NCBI GenBank assembly: GCA_009930355.1
Contig: RZYK01000008.1
Location: forward strand, 1 to 24,440
DNA length: 24,440 bases
Direction of reading: 5' to 3'
Source of the DNA: Campylobacterota bacterium
Lineage (GTDB): Bacteria > Campylobacterota > Campylobacteria > Campylobacterales > Sulfurospirillaceae
The stretch's first letter is position 1; each line of letters begins with the position of its first letter. Under the pieces are notes generated by a model. That model had not been told where the DNA came from, searched no databases, and saw nothing but the letters and a program-made list of their open reading frames with translations. Positions 6,634 through 15,036 of this stretch are shown one piece after another. Made by a program: the position numbers and the translations under genes.

Positions 6634-9488
6634 TAATTACTCACAGAAATAGCACATCCTATCCATTGATCCCGTAAAGCTTCACTGGTTTGTACTTCTT
6701 GTTTAAGAAGACGCTCAGGAGCAATTTTGTGTTTTATAATAAGATTTTGCATAATTGCTTCTGCACGTTTGTGTGCGAGCGTGTTTAAATCATCGGTATT
6801 CACAGGAATCGTCTCAGCAATTTTATCAATCAAGCGTTCATTAATCACACCTCGTGTAAGATTTTCTTCTTTATACGTTTTAAGAAGCTGGTTATACACT
6901 TCTTTAGAATATTTTTGGAGAAATAGTGTTTGAATTGTTTTACTGTAGCTATCTTCTGTTTTGCTGTTTTTACGGCTTAGGATTTCAAGTTGTGCTGTGA
7001 CATTTTGTTCTTTAAGAGCTTGAGTATCGATAATTTCATTAAAGCTAGGAGTAATGAGAAGTTTGAGTTCAGCTCTTTTTTCTAAAATTTGCTGATACTG
7101 TTCCATTTTTTCTTCTTCAGATTCAATCAAGGCATATTCACCTGCTGCAAAATCAACACTTTTAAGATTTTCGGTTTCTATACCAAGCATAGAGCCTAAA
7201 AGCTTAAAGGGGGAAGTGACAATACTACCAATTAAATTGCCAATAGCTCGCCATACAATACTGCCATAACGAAATTCTGGGCTATTCATGTCTCCACTTA
7301 CGGGTAAATTGATGTCAATTTGTCCTTTTGAATCTTTTAAAATGGCAATCGCAAGTCCTAAGGGAAGATTCATAGCATCTTCACTTTCAATTTTTTCACC
7401 CAAAGTAAGTGAATCAAGATTAATCTTATTATCACCTTCCATTAATCCTTTTCGAATCTTATAAGAAAGATCCATAGAGAGTTTTCCCTCTTTAATAGTA
7501 TAGCCTACAAATTTTCCTGAATAAGGCGTAAAAGAGGTCATGTCAAGATTTTTAAAAATAATTTTAAGATTTGCACGGTTTTTAAAATCAAAAGGTAAGA
7601 CGGAGCTGTCAATTTTTGCGTAGCCGTATTTATCCACTTTCCCTTCTAGCTTGAGGGCAGAGGGTTTAGAGTTTTTTGTATCGAGTTTTGAAAAATTACC
7701 ATTTAAACGGGTGATAAAGGTTGCAAAAGGAATAGGCAAAGAAGCATCTTTAAAATTTGCACTTCCCTGTTTCATAGCTATACTGCCAATAACAATATGC
7801 ATGGGCGCCTCTTTAGAAGTGGTTGTTTTGTGAGAAGATGCTTTTGGAGTTGGTTTTGTAAGATTAGAAAAATTGGTACTCTGATCTTTTTTAATATCTA
7901 AATTAACGTAGGGTTTGGTGATTAAAACATTCTTTACATGTAAAGAAGAAGGTGATGAAGAATAGCTGATAGAATGGATGTTTAGTTTCTCCCATGCCAT
8001 AATAGTTTTTTTAAAACGGTCCAAAAATGAAAGTTTTGAAATTTCCATATCACCATTAATTTTCATAAAAGGTTTTGTACCAAAAGAGGCTTCCATGTTA
8101 GCATTTAAAGAGAGGAGCCCCTCTTTTAAAATAAGGGTGGTAAAAGGTATGAGATAAGGATGTACTTTTGCTAAAGAGAGTGCTTTAGTATGCATATCGA
8201 GTGTAACGTGCATGGTTGAAGGAATAATAGAACCTTTAAGGGCAATATGTGCTGTTTTATCCAGCGTTGTGTTCATTTCATACGAAATAGGCTGACTCAT
8301 ATCGTGCGTAATTGTGTTAGCAGTGAATGTTAAGGAAGAAAAACGAGCAGGTTCACTTTTTACATTATGATCTGTTATGTCAATTGATGCGTTATTCACT
8401 CCTAAAGATTTAAGAGCAAATTTCCATGGATTTTTATTGGGCGTCTTTTCGTCTGTTGTGCTTTGATTTTTTTTCTCATTTTTAGGAATGAAGAGGTGCA
8501 TGATATTGGGCATATAATTTTTGTCTAAATGCAGATCAACAAAAGGATCTACAATAAGAGCACTATCGATATCAACACGTGATTCTTGAAGATCAAAATC
8601 TATGCCATTGACTTTAAAAGAAGGTATTTTTATGACTTTTTTATCGCCATCCATGAAAATGATATTTTCTAAATCTGCATTGGCTTTTTCAATGAATACC
8701 AGTGGAGTTTCTTTGCTTAAGTCGATTAAAAAAGGAATACGTAAAAAGAGGGTTCCTTCATCAAGTTTTGCAGGAATTGTGGGTAAAAGATAGCCCCAAA
8801 AAGCATTTAAAGAAAGATTTTTTACCGTGAGTTCCCCATGAAATTTAAGTGGTTCAAGCGACATGCTACTAGCAAGTGAAATTTTTTCTTCATTTTGTAG
8901 GGCAATTTGAAGCGCATGAACACTTAAATCATCTTTATAAAAACTAAGATTGTTTGCGGCGTAATGCATAGGACCGATGGCTATATGAAAAGGCTCTTGT
9001 GCACTTTTGTCACTAAAATCGATAGTGGCATTTTGGATTTCAATGTGTCCAATAATGAAAGGCATTGTAAGGGATGTGTTGGATGTTTCATTATTTTCAG
9101 GAGAAGATGTGTTTGGAAAAAGTGTTAAAAGGTTCAATGTCCCATTTTCATCGATTTTGAGGTCTGCAAACGGTTTACTAATCAAGAGTGATTTAATAAA
9201 AAATTCTTTTTTAAATAACAATAAGGGTTCGTAATTGAGGTAGAGATGCTCAATCGAAGTTACATTGTTTTCTACATGATCTTTGAGTGCAAGATTGTTA
9301 ACATGTAATTCAAATGTAAATGGATTAAAGGTAACTTTTTCAATGCTCATAGGAAGATTGATTTTTTCTTTTAAAAGAGAGGGTAATTGTGTGCGAGCCC
9401 ACCACGGTAAGATAACAAAACCACTCAGCGTGTAAAAAAGTGAAAGAGAAATAAGCCAAAATAGCACGTTTTTAAGAGATTTTTTCAT
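6633..9488 (-). CDS. DUF748 (AsmA/YdbH-like) inner-membrane protein
   Basis: A 951-residue protein with an N-terminal membrane anchor (about 7-29) and a long, repetitive, beta-rich periplasmic body typical of DUF748 and the wider AsmA-like group, for example SIEKVTFNPFTFELHVNNL near 48. Relatives of this group are bridge-like proteins linked to phospholipid movement between the two membranes. The C-terminal 90 residues (ETIPVNTDDLNTLAHKRAEA) resemble an OmpA-like module, a common ending in DUF748 proteins. A strong AGGAGGA site six bases before the ATG and a TATAAT further upstream support the start. It is monocistronic, convergent with bcp and divergent from queH. A TTTACATGTAAA copy lies in the coding sequence at 7933-7944. 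Confidence 0.85.
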   Translation of the reverse strand: MKKSLKNVLFWLISLSLFYTLSGFVILPWWARTQLPSLLKEKINLPMSIEKVTFNPFTFELHVNNLALKDHVENNVTSIEHLYLNYEPLLLFKKEFFIKSLLISKPFADLKIDENGTLNLLTLFPNTSSPENNETSNTSLTMPFIIGHIEIQNATIDFSDKSAQEPFHIAIGPMHYAANNLSFYKDDLSVHALQIALQNEEKISLASSMSLEPLKFHGELTVKNLSLNAFWGYLLPTIPAKLDEGTLFLRIPFLIDLSKETPLVFIEKANADLENIIFMDGDKKVIKIPSFKVNGIDFDLQESRVDIDSALIVDPFVDLHLDKNYMPNIMHLFIPKNEKKNQSTTDEKTPNKNPWKFALKSLGVNNASIDITDHNVKSEPARFSSLTFTANTITHDMSQPISYEMNTTLDKTAHIALKGSIIPSTMHVTLDMHTKALSLAKVHPYLIPFTTLILKEGLLSLNANMEASFGTKPFMKINGDMEISKLSFLDRFKKTIMAWEKLNIHSISYSSSPSSLHVKNVLITKPYVNLDIKKDQSTNFSNLTKPTPKASSHKTTTSKEAPMHIVIGSIAMKQGSANFKDASLPIPFATFITRLNGNFSKLDTKNSKPSALKLEGKVDKYGYAKIDSSVLPFDFKNRANLKIIFKNLDMTSFTPYSGKFVGYTIKEGKLSMDLSYKIRKGLMEGDNKINLDSLTLGEKIESEDAMNLPLGLAIAILKDSKGQIDINLPVSGDMNSPEFRYGSIVWRAIGNLIGSIVTSPFKLLGSMLGIETENLKSVDFAAGEYALIESEEEKMEQYQQILEKRAELKLLITPSFNEIIDTQALKEQNVTAQLEILSRKNSKTEDSYSKTIQTLFLQKYSKEVYNQLLKTYKEENLTRGVINERLIDKIAETIPVNTDDLNTLAHKRAEAIMQNLIIKHKIAPERLLKQEVQTSEALRDQWIGCAISVSN
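7933..7944. repeat. TTTACATGTAAA palindrome, copy 2 (in DUF748 gene)
   Basis: Exact copy, extending to the 14-bp CTTTACATGTAAAG at 7932-7945. Read on the minus strand it encodes Leu-His-Val-Lys. Confidence 0.9.
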
Positions 9489-9494
9489 AACACA

Positions 9495-9501
9495 TCCTCC
9501 T
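9495..9501 (-). promoter_or_regulatory. Strong ribosome binding site of the DUF748 gene
   Basis: The minus strand reads AGGAGGA six bases upstream of the ATG at 9488, the strongest Shine-Dalgarno match noticed in the window. It fixes the start. Confidence 0.8.
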
Positions 9502-9516
9502 CTGCAGGGTTGAATT

Positions 9517-9522
9517 ATTATA
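9517..9522 (-). promoter_or_regulatory. Probable -10 box for the DUF748 gene
   Basis: The minus strand reads TATAAT 28 bases before the start codon, which would give a short leader carrying the AGGAGGA site. No good -35 box was found. Confidence 0.45.
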
Positions 9523-9563
9523 CTACAAAATCAAATAAACTTTTTTGTAAAACAAGGGTGTGG

Positions 9564-9569
9564 TATAAT
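9564..9569 (+). promoter_or_regulatory. Probable -10 box for the queH-led operon
   Basis: TATAAT, preceded by TGG, lies 30 bases before the queH start, with a T run at 9541-9546 in the -35 area at 17-bp spacing. It is the only promoter-like signal found for the long plus-strand run 9600-19582. Confidence 0.5.
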
Positions 9570-9599
9570 TTTTGAAAATTAATCATACAAAGACATACG

Positions 9600-10685
9600 A
9601 TGCTCGTTCATATTTGCTGCTCCGTTGACAGCCACTTCTTTTTACAAAAATTACAAGAAACATATCCTTATGAGACCATAATAGGATTTTTTTATGATCC
9701 CAATATTCACCCTTTTAGTGAGTATCAATTACGGCTTTTGGATGTGAAACGAAGTTGTCAAAAACTAGGAATTGTACTGCATGAAGGCACGTATAATTAT
9801 GAGGGATGGCTTGAAGCAATTCGCGGGTTTGAGAGTGAACCAGAAAAGGGCAAACGGTGTACTATTTGTTTTGATAGCAGGTTAGAAGAAACAGCGAAAA
9901 AATCCCTAGAATTAGGTGAAAAAGTAATAACGACAACCTTGCTAACAAGTCCAAAAAAATCATTCTCTCAGTTAGAAAAAGCGTTAGCACTTATTGCCCA
10001 AAAATACCAGTTAGAAAGTATTGCACCTGATTTTAGAAAAAAGGGTGGTACTCAAGAACAATTTGCATTAGCAAAAAAAGATATGCTTTACCATCAAGAT
10101 TATTGTGGATGTTTTTTTGCATTGAAGGTACAAAGAGAGCAACAAAACAGATGGCTGGATGAACTAAGCGCACCTTTAAGACCACAAATGCTTCCTTCTT
10201 CTATTGAAGAGCGCATAGCGTTGTATGAAAAAGTAATGGAATATGAAGCAAAACAGACCCCTTTTAGGCTAGTGCGTGAAAAATTTTTGAATTATAGAGT
10301 GTTGCGTGCGTGGGTCAAAAACAATCAAGAAGTGATTCCTAGTTACATACTGTTTTATTCTACATGTAAAAAAGAGTGCATTAAAACACACGTCGAATTT
10401 ATTTCACAAGGTATTGGCTATCTTGCAAAAGAAGAGGCTCGTTTTATTGCATTAAAAACGTTTAATGCTCAAGCAAACACAGCGTATAAAACTGTAAAGG
10501 AGATGTTACAAAATCCCCCAACTATTGAAACGGAATTAGGATTCAGAAGGGCTTTTCAAAGCTCTGAATGCGCCTCCTTGAGTCCATTAATTGTCTTAGA
10601 TGAAATAAAAATTGAGACGTATGAACTCTTTATCCAAAGTAAAACATATCCTGACATTAGAGAAAATTTAGTATTAATTAGATAA
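9600..10685 (+). CDS. queH: Epoxyqueuosine reductase QueH with a C-terminal extension
   Basis: QueH (formerly DUF208) reduces epoxyqueuosine to queuosine in tRNA, replacing the cobalamin enzyme QueG. The N-terminal 180 residues carry the QueH cysteine pattern: Cys6-Cys7 in HICCSVDS, Cys87 and Cys90 in GKRCTICFDSR, and Cys169 and Cys171 in DYCGCFF, which hold the Fe-S and second metal site. FFYDPNIHP and TTLLTSPKKS are further family signatures. The protein has 361 residues, against about 200 for ordinary QueH. Residues 180-361 form a mainly helical extra domain that I do not recognise. No clear ribosome site precedes the ATG. It is the first gene of the run leading into fabZ and lpxA. Confidence 0.88.
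   Translation: MLVHICCSVDSHFFLQKLQETYPYETIIGFFYDPNIHPFSEYQLRLLDVKRSCQKLGIVLHEGTYNYEGWLEAIRGFESEPEKGKRCTICFDSRLEETAKKSLELGEKVITTTLLTSPKKSFSQLEKALALIAQKYQLESIAPDFRKKGGTQEQFALAKKDMLYHQDYCGCFFALKVQREQQNRWLDELSAPLRPQMLPSSIEERIALYEKVMEYEAKQTPFRLVREKFLNYRVLRAWVKNNQEVIPSYILFYSTCKKECIKTHVEFISQGIGYLAKEEARFIALKTFNAQANTAYKTVKEMLQNPPTIETELGFRRAFQSSECASLSPLIVLDEIKIETYELFIQSKTYPDIRENLVLIR
10361..10368. repeat. TACATGTA core site in queH
   Basis: Variant of the iterated palindrome, TCTACATGTAAA over 10359-10370, in the 3' half of queH (codons for Ser-Thr-Cys-Lys). Confidence 0.6.
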
Positions 10686-10716
10686 AATATTAGAATTTTG
10701 TTAGAAGGTTTTAAAG

Positions 10717-11166
10717 ATGTTAATTGATGTTGTAGAGATCCAAAAAATACTCCCTCACCGCTTCCCTTTTTTACTCATTGATCGAGTAACAGCGTTGCAT
10801 TCAGGCAGTTCTATAGAAGCGTATAAAAATGTTACGATTGGTGAACAGATTTTTCAAGGTCATTTTCCTGATCATCCGATTTATCCAGGTGTGATGATTA
10901 TTGAGGGTATGGCACAAGCTGGTGGCGTCTTAGCATTTAAAAGTATGGATGAAGAGGCTCAAGAAGGAACGAAAGAAAAAGTGGTTTACTTTATGAGCAT
11001 TGATAATGCAAAATTTAGAAATCCTGTTCGACCAGGGGATAAATTGGTGTATCAGTTGAATGTGTTAAAACACAGAGGCAATATTTGGGTACTTGATGCG
11101 AAAGCCTATGTGGATGATAAATTAGTTGCAGAAGCCGAACTTAAAGCTATGATTGTGGACAAATAA
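10717..11166 (+). CDS. fabZ: 3-hydroxyacyl-ACP dehydratase
   Basis: Dehydrates (3R)-hydroxyacyl-ACP in type II fatty acid synthesis and shares its hydroxymyristoyl-ACP substrate pool with LpxA. The hot-dog fold signatures are HRFPFLLIDRV (14-24) and the active-site segment GHFPDHPIYPGVMIIEGMAQ, with catalytic His49 and Glu63. The 149 residues are the normal length. An AGAAGG ribosome site precedes the ATG, 31 bases after queH. The adjacent lpxA start is one base past its stop codon, the classic fabZ-lpxA pairing. Confidence 0.98.
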   Translation: MLIDVVEIQKILPHRFPFLLIDRVTALHSGSSIEAYKNVTIGEQIFQGHFPDHPIYPGVMIIEGMAQAGGVLAFKSMDEEAQEGTKEKVVYFMSIDNAKFRNPVRPGDKLVYQLNVLKHRGNIWVLDAKAYVDDKLVAEAELKAMIVDK

Positions 11167-11167
11167 A

Positions 11168-11956
11168 ATGCCAAAAATTCACCCAACCGCCGTTGTGGAA
11201 GAGGGAGCATTGCTTGAAGCCAATGTTGAGGTGGGCCCTTTTTGTTTTATCTCTAAAGAGGTAAAAATAGGAGAAGGAACCAGAATTGCTCAGGGAACAC
11301 ACATTTGTGGCAATACGACAATTGGTAAACATAATGAAATTTTTTCACATGCAGTATTGGGTTCGATTCCTCAGGATTTAAAATATGCAGGAGAAGAGGT
11401 TGAACTGATTATTGGTGATTACAATAAAATACGTGAATTTACCCTTTTTAATCCAGGCACATTGGGTGGTGGTAGCAAAACGGTTATTGGAAACCACAAT
11501 TTGTTTATGGGGTATGTGCATATTGGGCATGATGTTCATGTCGGTGATCATTGTATTTTAGCCAATGCAGCAACGCTTGCTGGGCATGTTGAGATAGGTA
11601 ATTATGCCGTCATTGGCGGTATGACGCCTGTGCATCAGTTTGTTAAAATTGGTGATTTTGCAATGATTGCAGGAGCCTCAGCACTTTCACAAGATGTTCC
11701 ACCATTTTGTTTGGCGGAGGGGAATCGTGCGGTACTTAGGGGATTAAATCTGAATGGCTTACGTCGTCACTTTGAGCGTGTAGATATTGATGCTCTTCGT
11801 TTGACATATCGTAAATTGTTTGAATCAGGACAACCGCTTCAAGAAACAGCGACATCTCTTTTAGCCAACGAAAGCAATGAAAAAGTTTTGCAGATGTGTC
11901 GTTTTATTGTTGAATCAACCCGCGGAATTCCATTTGAGAGGAAAAATAATGGTTAA
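11168..11956 (+). CDS. lpxA: UDP-N-acetylglucosamine O-acyltransferase
   Basis: First enzyme of lipid A synthesis: moves a 3-hydroxyacyl chain from ACP to UDP-GlcNAc. The left-handed beta-helix is evident from hexapeptide repeats over residues 1-190 (IHPTAVVEEGA, VEVGPF, VKIGEG, CILANAATLAGHVEIGNY), with catalytic His121 in YVHIGHDVHVG. The C-terminal helical bundle follows (GLNLNGLRRHFERVD). Starting at the ATG at 11168 gives 262 residues, the family's usual length. An in-frame TTG at 11153 would add five unconserved residues inside fabZ and is not favoured. The last eight bases overlap clpX. Confidence 0.97.
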   Translation: MPKIHPTAVVEEGALLEANVEVGPFCFISKEVKIGEGTRIAQGTHICGNTTIGKHNEIFSHAVLGSIPQDLKYAGEEVELIIGDYNKIREFTLFNPGTLGGGSKTVIGNHNLFMGYVHIGHDVHVGDHCILANAATLAGHVEIGNYAVIGGMTPVHQFVKIGDFAMIAGASALSQDVPPFCLAEGNRAVLRGLNLNGLRRHFERVDIDALRLTYRKLFESGQPLQETATSLLANESNEKVLQMCRFIVESTRGIPFERKNNG

Positions 11957-13187
11957 TAGAGAGTGTAGTTTTTGTGGAACCAAAGAGAGTAATGACACCC
12001 GTTTAATTGCAGGCGATGATGTTTTTATTTGTGAACATTGTGTGATTTCAGCCTATAAGATTTTTTTTGGAGAGATTCCAGATATGTCTGTTTCACCACA
12101 AACGCAAGAAGAAACGTTTAATCCAACCTTGCTTTCTCCAAAAGAGTTAAAAAAAGTTTTAGATGATTTTGTAATTGGGCAAGACCAAGCAAAAAAGATT
12201 TTTTCTGTTGGCGTTTATAACCATTATAAACGTATTTTTAAACAAAGTATGATTTCTGATGATACCGAAATTTCAAAATCAAATATTTTGCTCATCGGAC
12301 CAACGGGAAGCGGAAAGACCTTGATGGCGCAGACATTGGCGCGTTTTTTAGATGTGCCTATTGCGATCTCAGATGCAACAAGTCTTACAGAAGCGGGTTA
12401 TGTGGGTGAAGATGTGGAGAATATTTTAACCAAGTTGCTTCAAGGTGCTAATGGCGATATTAAAAAAGCAGAGCAAGGTATTGTCTTTATTGATGAGATC
12501 GATAAAATTGCTCGTATGAGTGAAAATCGTTCCATTACCCGTGATGTTTCAGGTGAAGGTGTTCAACAAGCTTTGTTGAAAATCATCGAAGGTAGTGTGG
12601 TTAATATTCCACCAAAAGGCGGACGTAAACACCCCAATCAAGAGTTTATTCAAATTGATACGACCAATATTTTATTTGTGTGTGCAGGTGCATTTGATGG
12701 TTTGGAAGAGATTATCAAGCGACGTATTGGTAAAAATGTTTTGGGCTTTGAGCAAGAGAAACGCACTAAGAGTCAAGATGAGGGACTATTTGATATGGTA
12801 GAGCCTGATGATTTAGTGCATTATGGTTTGATTCCTGAGTTGATTGGTCGTTTACATGTAACGGCAAAACTCTCTTCGATCACAAAAGAAGATATGGTGC
12901 GTATTTTAACGGAACCTAAAAACGCTATTTACAAACAGTATCAAAAACTATTTGCGATTGATAATGTTGAATTAACTTTTGAAAAAGAGGCATTAGAAGC
13001 GGTTGCAGAACTTGCAATTAAACGTAAAACAGGTGCACGTGGACTTCGAAGTATTATGGAAGAACTTATGGTGGATGTAATGTATGAACTTCCAGAATTA
13101 GAAGGGTATGAAGTAATTGTAACCCAAGATGCTGTTTTAAAAGGCGAAAAACCTCTTTACATCAAAAAAGATAAAAAAAGCGCATAA
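11949..13187 (+). CDS. clpX: ATP-dependent Clp protease ATP-binding subunit ClpX
   Basis: Hexameric AAA+ unfoldase that feeds substrates to ClpP. The N-terminal zinc-binding domain has Cys6, Cys9, Cys28 and Cys31 (CSFCG and CEHC). The AAA+ module shows Walker A GPTGSGKT, the pore-loop region EAGYVGEDVE, Walker B VFIDEIDKI, and sensor 2 with KTGARGLRSI. The IGF-type ClpP-docking loop appears as IGKNVLGF. The ATG at 11949, eight bases before the lpxA stop and preceded by GAGAGG, gives 412 residues and starts right at the zinc finger. The longer in-frame reading from 11877 adds unconserved residues and is rejected. No clpP is in the window. A TTACATGTAA variant falls in the coding sequence near 12851. 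Confidence 0.97.
   Translation: MVNRECSFCGTKESNDTRLIAGDDVFICEHCVISAYKIFFGEIPDMSVSPQTQEETFNPTLLSPKELKKVLDDFVIGQDQAKKIFSVGVYNHYKRIFKQSMISDDTEISKSNILLIGPTGSGKTLMAQTLARFLDVPIAISDATSLTEAGYVGEDVENILTKLLQGANGDIKKAEQGIVFIDEIDKIARMSENRSITRDVSGEGVQQALLKIIEGSVVNIPPKGGRKHPNQEFIQIDTTNILFVCAGAFDGLEEIIKRRIGKNVLGFEQEKRTKSQDEGLFDMVEPDDLVHYGLIPELIGRLHVTAKLSSITKEDMVRILTEPKNAIYKQYQKLFAIDNVELTFEKEALEAVAELAIKRKTGARGLRSIMEELMVDVMYELPELEGYEVIVTQDAVLKGEKPLYIKKDKKSA
12852..12861. repeat. TTACATGTAA site in clpX
   Basis: Near-exact copy of the iterated palindrome (TTTACATGTAAC over 12851-12862), encoding Leu-His-Val. Confidence 0.6.
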
Positions 13188-13202
13188 AAAAGGATAGGTG
13201 AG

Positions 13203-14237
13203 ATGATTTTAGATAAGTTGATAGGGTTTTTCTCGAGTGATATGAGTATTGACCTTGGAACAGCCAATACCCTTGTACTGGTAAAAGGTAAAGGAATTAT
13301 TATTAATGAGCCTTCTGTTGTTGCCGTACAGCGTAATCGCTATGGGAAACAAAATATTTTAGCAGTGGGCAAAGAAGCAAAAAATATGGTGGGTAAGACA
13401 CCAGGTGATATTGAAGCGATTCGTCCTATGCGCGATGGCGTGATTGCTGATTTTGATATGACAGAAAAGATGATTCGATATTTCATTGAAAAAGCACATC
13501 GTAGAAAAAGCTTTTTGCGCCCACGTATTATTATTTGTGTGCCTTATGGTTTAACACAAGTAGAGCGAAAAGCAGTACGTGAATCTGCTATGAGTGCGGG
13601 TGCGCGTGAAGTCTTTTTGATTGAAGAACCTATGGCAGCGGCCATTGGCGCAGGGCTTCCAATTCGTGAGCCTCAAGGAAGTTTGGTGGTAGATATCGGT
13701 GGTGGTACGACAGAGATTGGCGTCGTCTCTTTGGGGGGATTGGTCATCAGCAAATCCATTCGTGTAGCTGGTGATAAAATTGATATGGCAATTGTTGATT
13801 ACGTTAAGAAAAAATACAATCTTCTGATTGGTGAGCGAACAGGTGAAGAGATTAAGATTTCTATTGGTACAGCTATTCCTATTGAAGAGCCTCTCTCTAT
13901 GGTTGTTAAAGGACGTGATCAGGTGAGTGGTCTTTTAAGTCGTATTGAACTCTCAAGTGAAGATGTCAGAGATGCGATTAAAGAGCCACTTAAAGAGATC
14001 GCAGACGCACTTAAAGATGTCCTAGAAGTAATGCCACCTGATTTGGCGGGTGATATTGTTGAAAATGGTATTGTTTTAACGGGGGGTGGTGCATTGATTC
14101 GAGGTTTTGACAAATACCTTTCAGACATCGTTAAATTACCTGTATTTGTAGCAGATGAGCCTCTTTTAGCCGTTGCCAAAGGAACAGGTAAAGCACTTGA
14201 AGAGATAGATTTATTGCAACAATTATCGAATGAATAA
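13203..14237 (+). CDS. mreB: Rod shape-determining actin homologue MreB
   Basis: Bacterial actin that guides lateral wall synthesis under the inner membrane. Actin-fold nucleotide motifs are visible: phosphate 1 DLGTANTLVLVKGKG (from residue 17), phosphate 2 VVDIGGGTTEIGVVSLGG, and the adenosine motif VLTGGGALIRG. IICVPYGLTQVERKAV and FLIEEPMAAAIGAGLPI are strong family signatures. The 344 residues are the usual length. A GGATAGGTGAG ribosome site precedes the ATG, 15 bases after clpX. The 3' end overlaps mreC by eight bases. It indicates a rod, curved or spiral cell. Confidence 0.98.
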   Translation: MILDKLIGFFSSDMSIDLGTANTLVLVKGKGIIINEPSVVAVQRNRYGKQNILAVGKEAKNMVGKTPGDIEAIRPMRDGVIADFDMTEKMIRYFIEKAHRRKSFLRPRIIICVPYGLTQVERKAVRESAMSAGAREVFLIEEPMAAAIGAGLPIREPQGSLVVDIGGGTTEIGVVSLGGLVISKSIRVAGDKIDMAIVDYVKKKYNLLIGERTGEEIKISIGTAIPIEEPLSMVVKGRDQVSGLLSRIELSSEDVRDAIKEPLKEIADALKDVLEVMPPDLAGDIVENGIVLTGGGALIRGFDKYLSDIVKLPVFVADEPLLAVAKGTGKALEEIDLLQQLSNE

Positions 14238-14976
14238 ACTAAGAATTGTTATCTTGTGTATTGCTTTTGTGTTTGTATCGTTTCGATACGGCACAGAGGC
14301 GAGACATATTGTAGGTGGTATTCAAAATAAAATACTTGCTCTGTATGTAGATACCAAGATGGCATTATGGGAAAAAATTGATGAGCATATAAACCAGCAA
14401 GAAGAGATAAAAAAGTTAAGGGTTGAAAATCAAACTTTACAAAAATCAGCTGTTTTATCGATTGCCTTTGCAAGTAAGTTAAACGATTTATTAAAGGAAC
14501 ATAATACCACAGGGTATCATCCTAGCGTGGCGTTGGTTGAATCTATTGGGTATGCTAATTTAAATGATTATGGAAAAGTGTGGCTTCGCTTTGATGACTT
14601 TAATCAAAGTAGAATTTATGGACTTTTACAAAAAGGTTATGCAGCAGGTATTGTTGTGCCAAATGATGGTCATCCACAAGCATTATTGTTAAGCGATCCG
14701 AAATCTATTTTTGCTGTTTATGTCGGAGAGAGTAAAATGCAAGGTATTGTGCAAGGCAATCGTAAAGAGGTATTGGTCAGATACATTTCACAATGGTTAC
14801 AACCTCAAGTGGGTGATGAAGTCGTAACGAGTGGTTTAGATGGGATATTTTTTGAAGGAATAAAAGTAGGTGTGGTTTCTAAAGTGATTGAAGAAGAGTC
14901 TTCAAAAACCGTTGTGATAACTCCCTATGTAATACCGCATGTACCATCGTATATGCATGTGATTAAGCAAAACTAA
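14230..14976 (+). CDS. mreC: Rod shape-determining protein MreC
   Basis: Periplasmic scaffold linking MreB to the elongasome enzymes. The N-terminus has a membrane helix (about 4-19), then a coiled coil (about 40-75, EEIKKLRVENQTLQ), then the beta-domain core with family segments such as GYAAGIVVPNDGHPQ and YISQWLQPQVGDEVVTSGLDGIFFEGIKVGVV. At 248 residues it is on the short side for MreC but complete. Its start lies inside the end of mreB, an overlap that suggests coupled translation at a fixed ratio. No mreD or pbp2 gene follows; carB does, after 60 bases. Confidence 0.93.
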   Translation: MNKLRIVILCIAFVFVSFRYGTEARHIVGGIQNKILALYVDTKMALWEKIDEHINQQEEIKKLRVENQTLQKSAVLSIAFASKLNDLLKEHNTTGYHPSVALVESIGYANLNDYGKVWLRFDDFNQSRIYGLLQKGYAAGIVVPNDGHPQALLLSDPKSIFAVYVGESKMQGIVQGNRKEVLVRYISQWLQPQVGDEVVTSGLDGIFFEGIKVGVVSKVIEEESSKTVVITPYVIPHVPSYMHVIKQN

Positions 14977-15013
14977 TATTGAATCCAGTCTCTTTGGACA
15001 TTGGCTTGAATAT

Positions 15014-15021
15014 TACATGTA
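15014..15021. repeat. TACATGTA core site upstream of carB
   Basis: ATTACATGTAGA in the 60-bp mreC-carB spacer, 15 bases before the carB start and just ahead of its AAAGGAAAAAG ribosome site. This is the same position relative to a start as copy 1 at bcp. Confidence 0.6.
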
Positions 15022-15036
15022 GATTAAAGGAAAAAG

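Noticed and set aside
8602..8793. Small open frames opposite the DUF748 gene and similar ones opposite ilvE, carB and the ATPases
   Set aside because: They lie antisense to well-supported genes, have no ribosome site or recognisable motif, and look like mirror images of the coding strand.
11153..11167. TTG start for lpxA
   Set aside because: It adds five unconserved residues inside fabZ; the ATG at 11168 gives the standard 262 residues.
11877..11948. Longer N-terminus for ClpX
   Set aside because: The extra 24 residues overlap lpxA, are not family-like, and the ATG at 11949 has a ribosome site and begins at the zinc finger.
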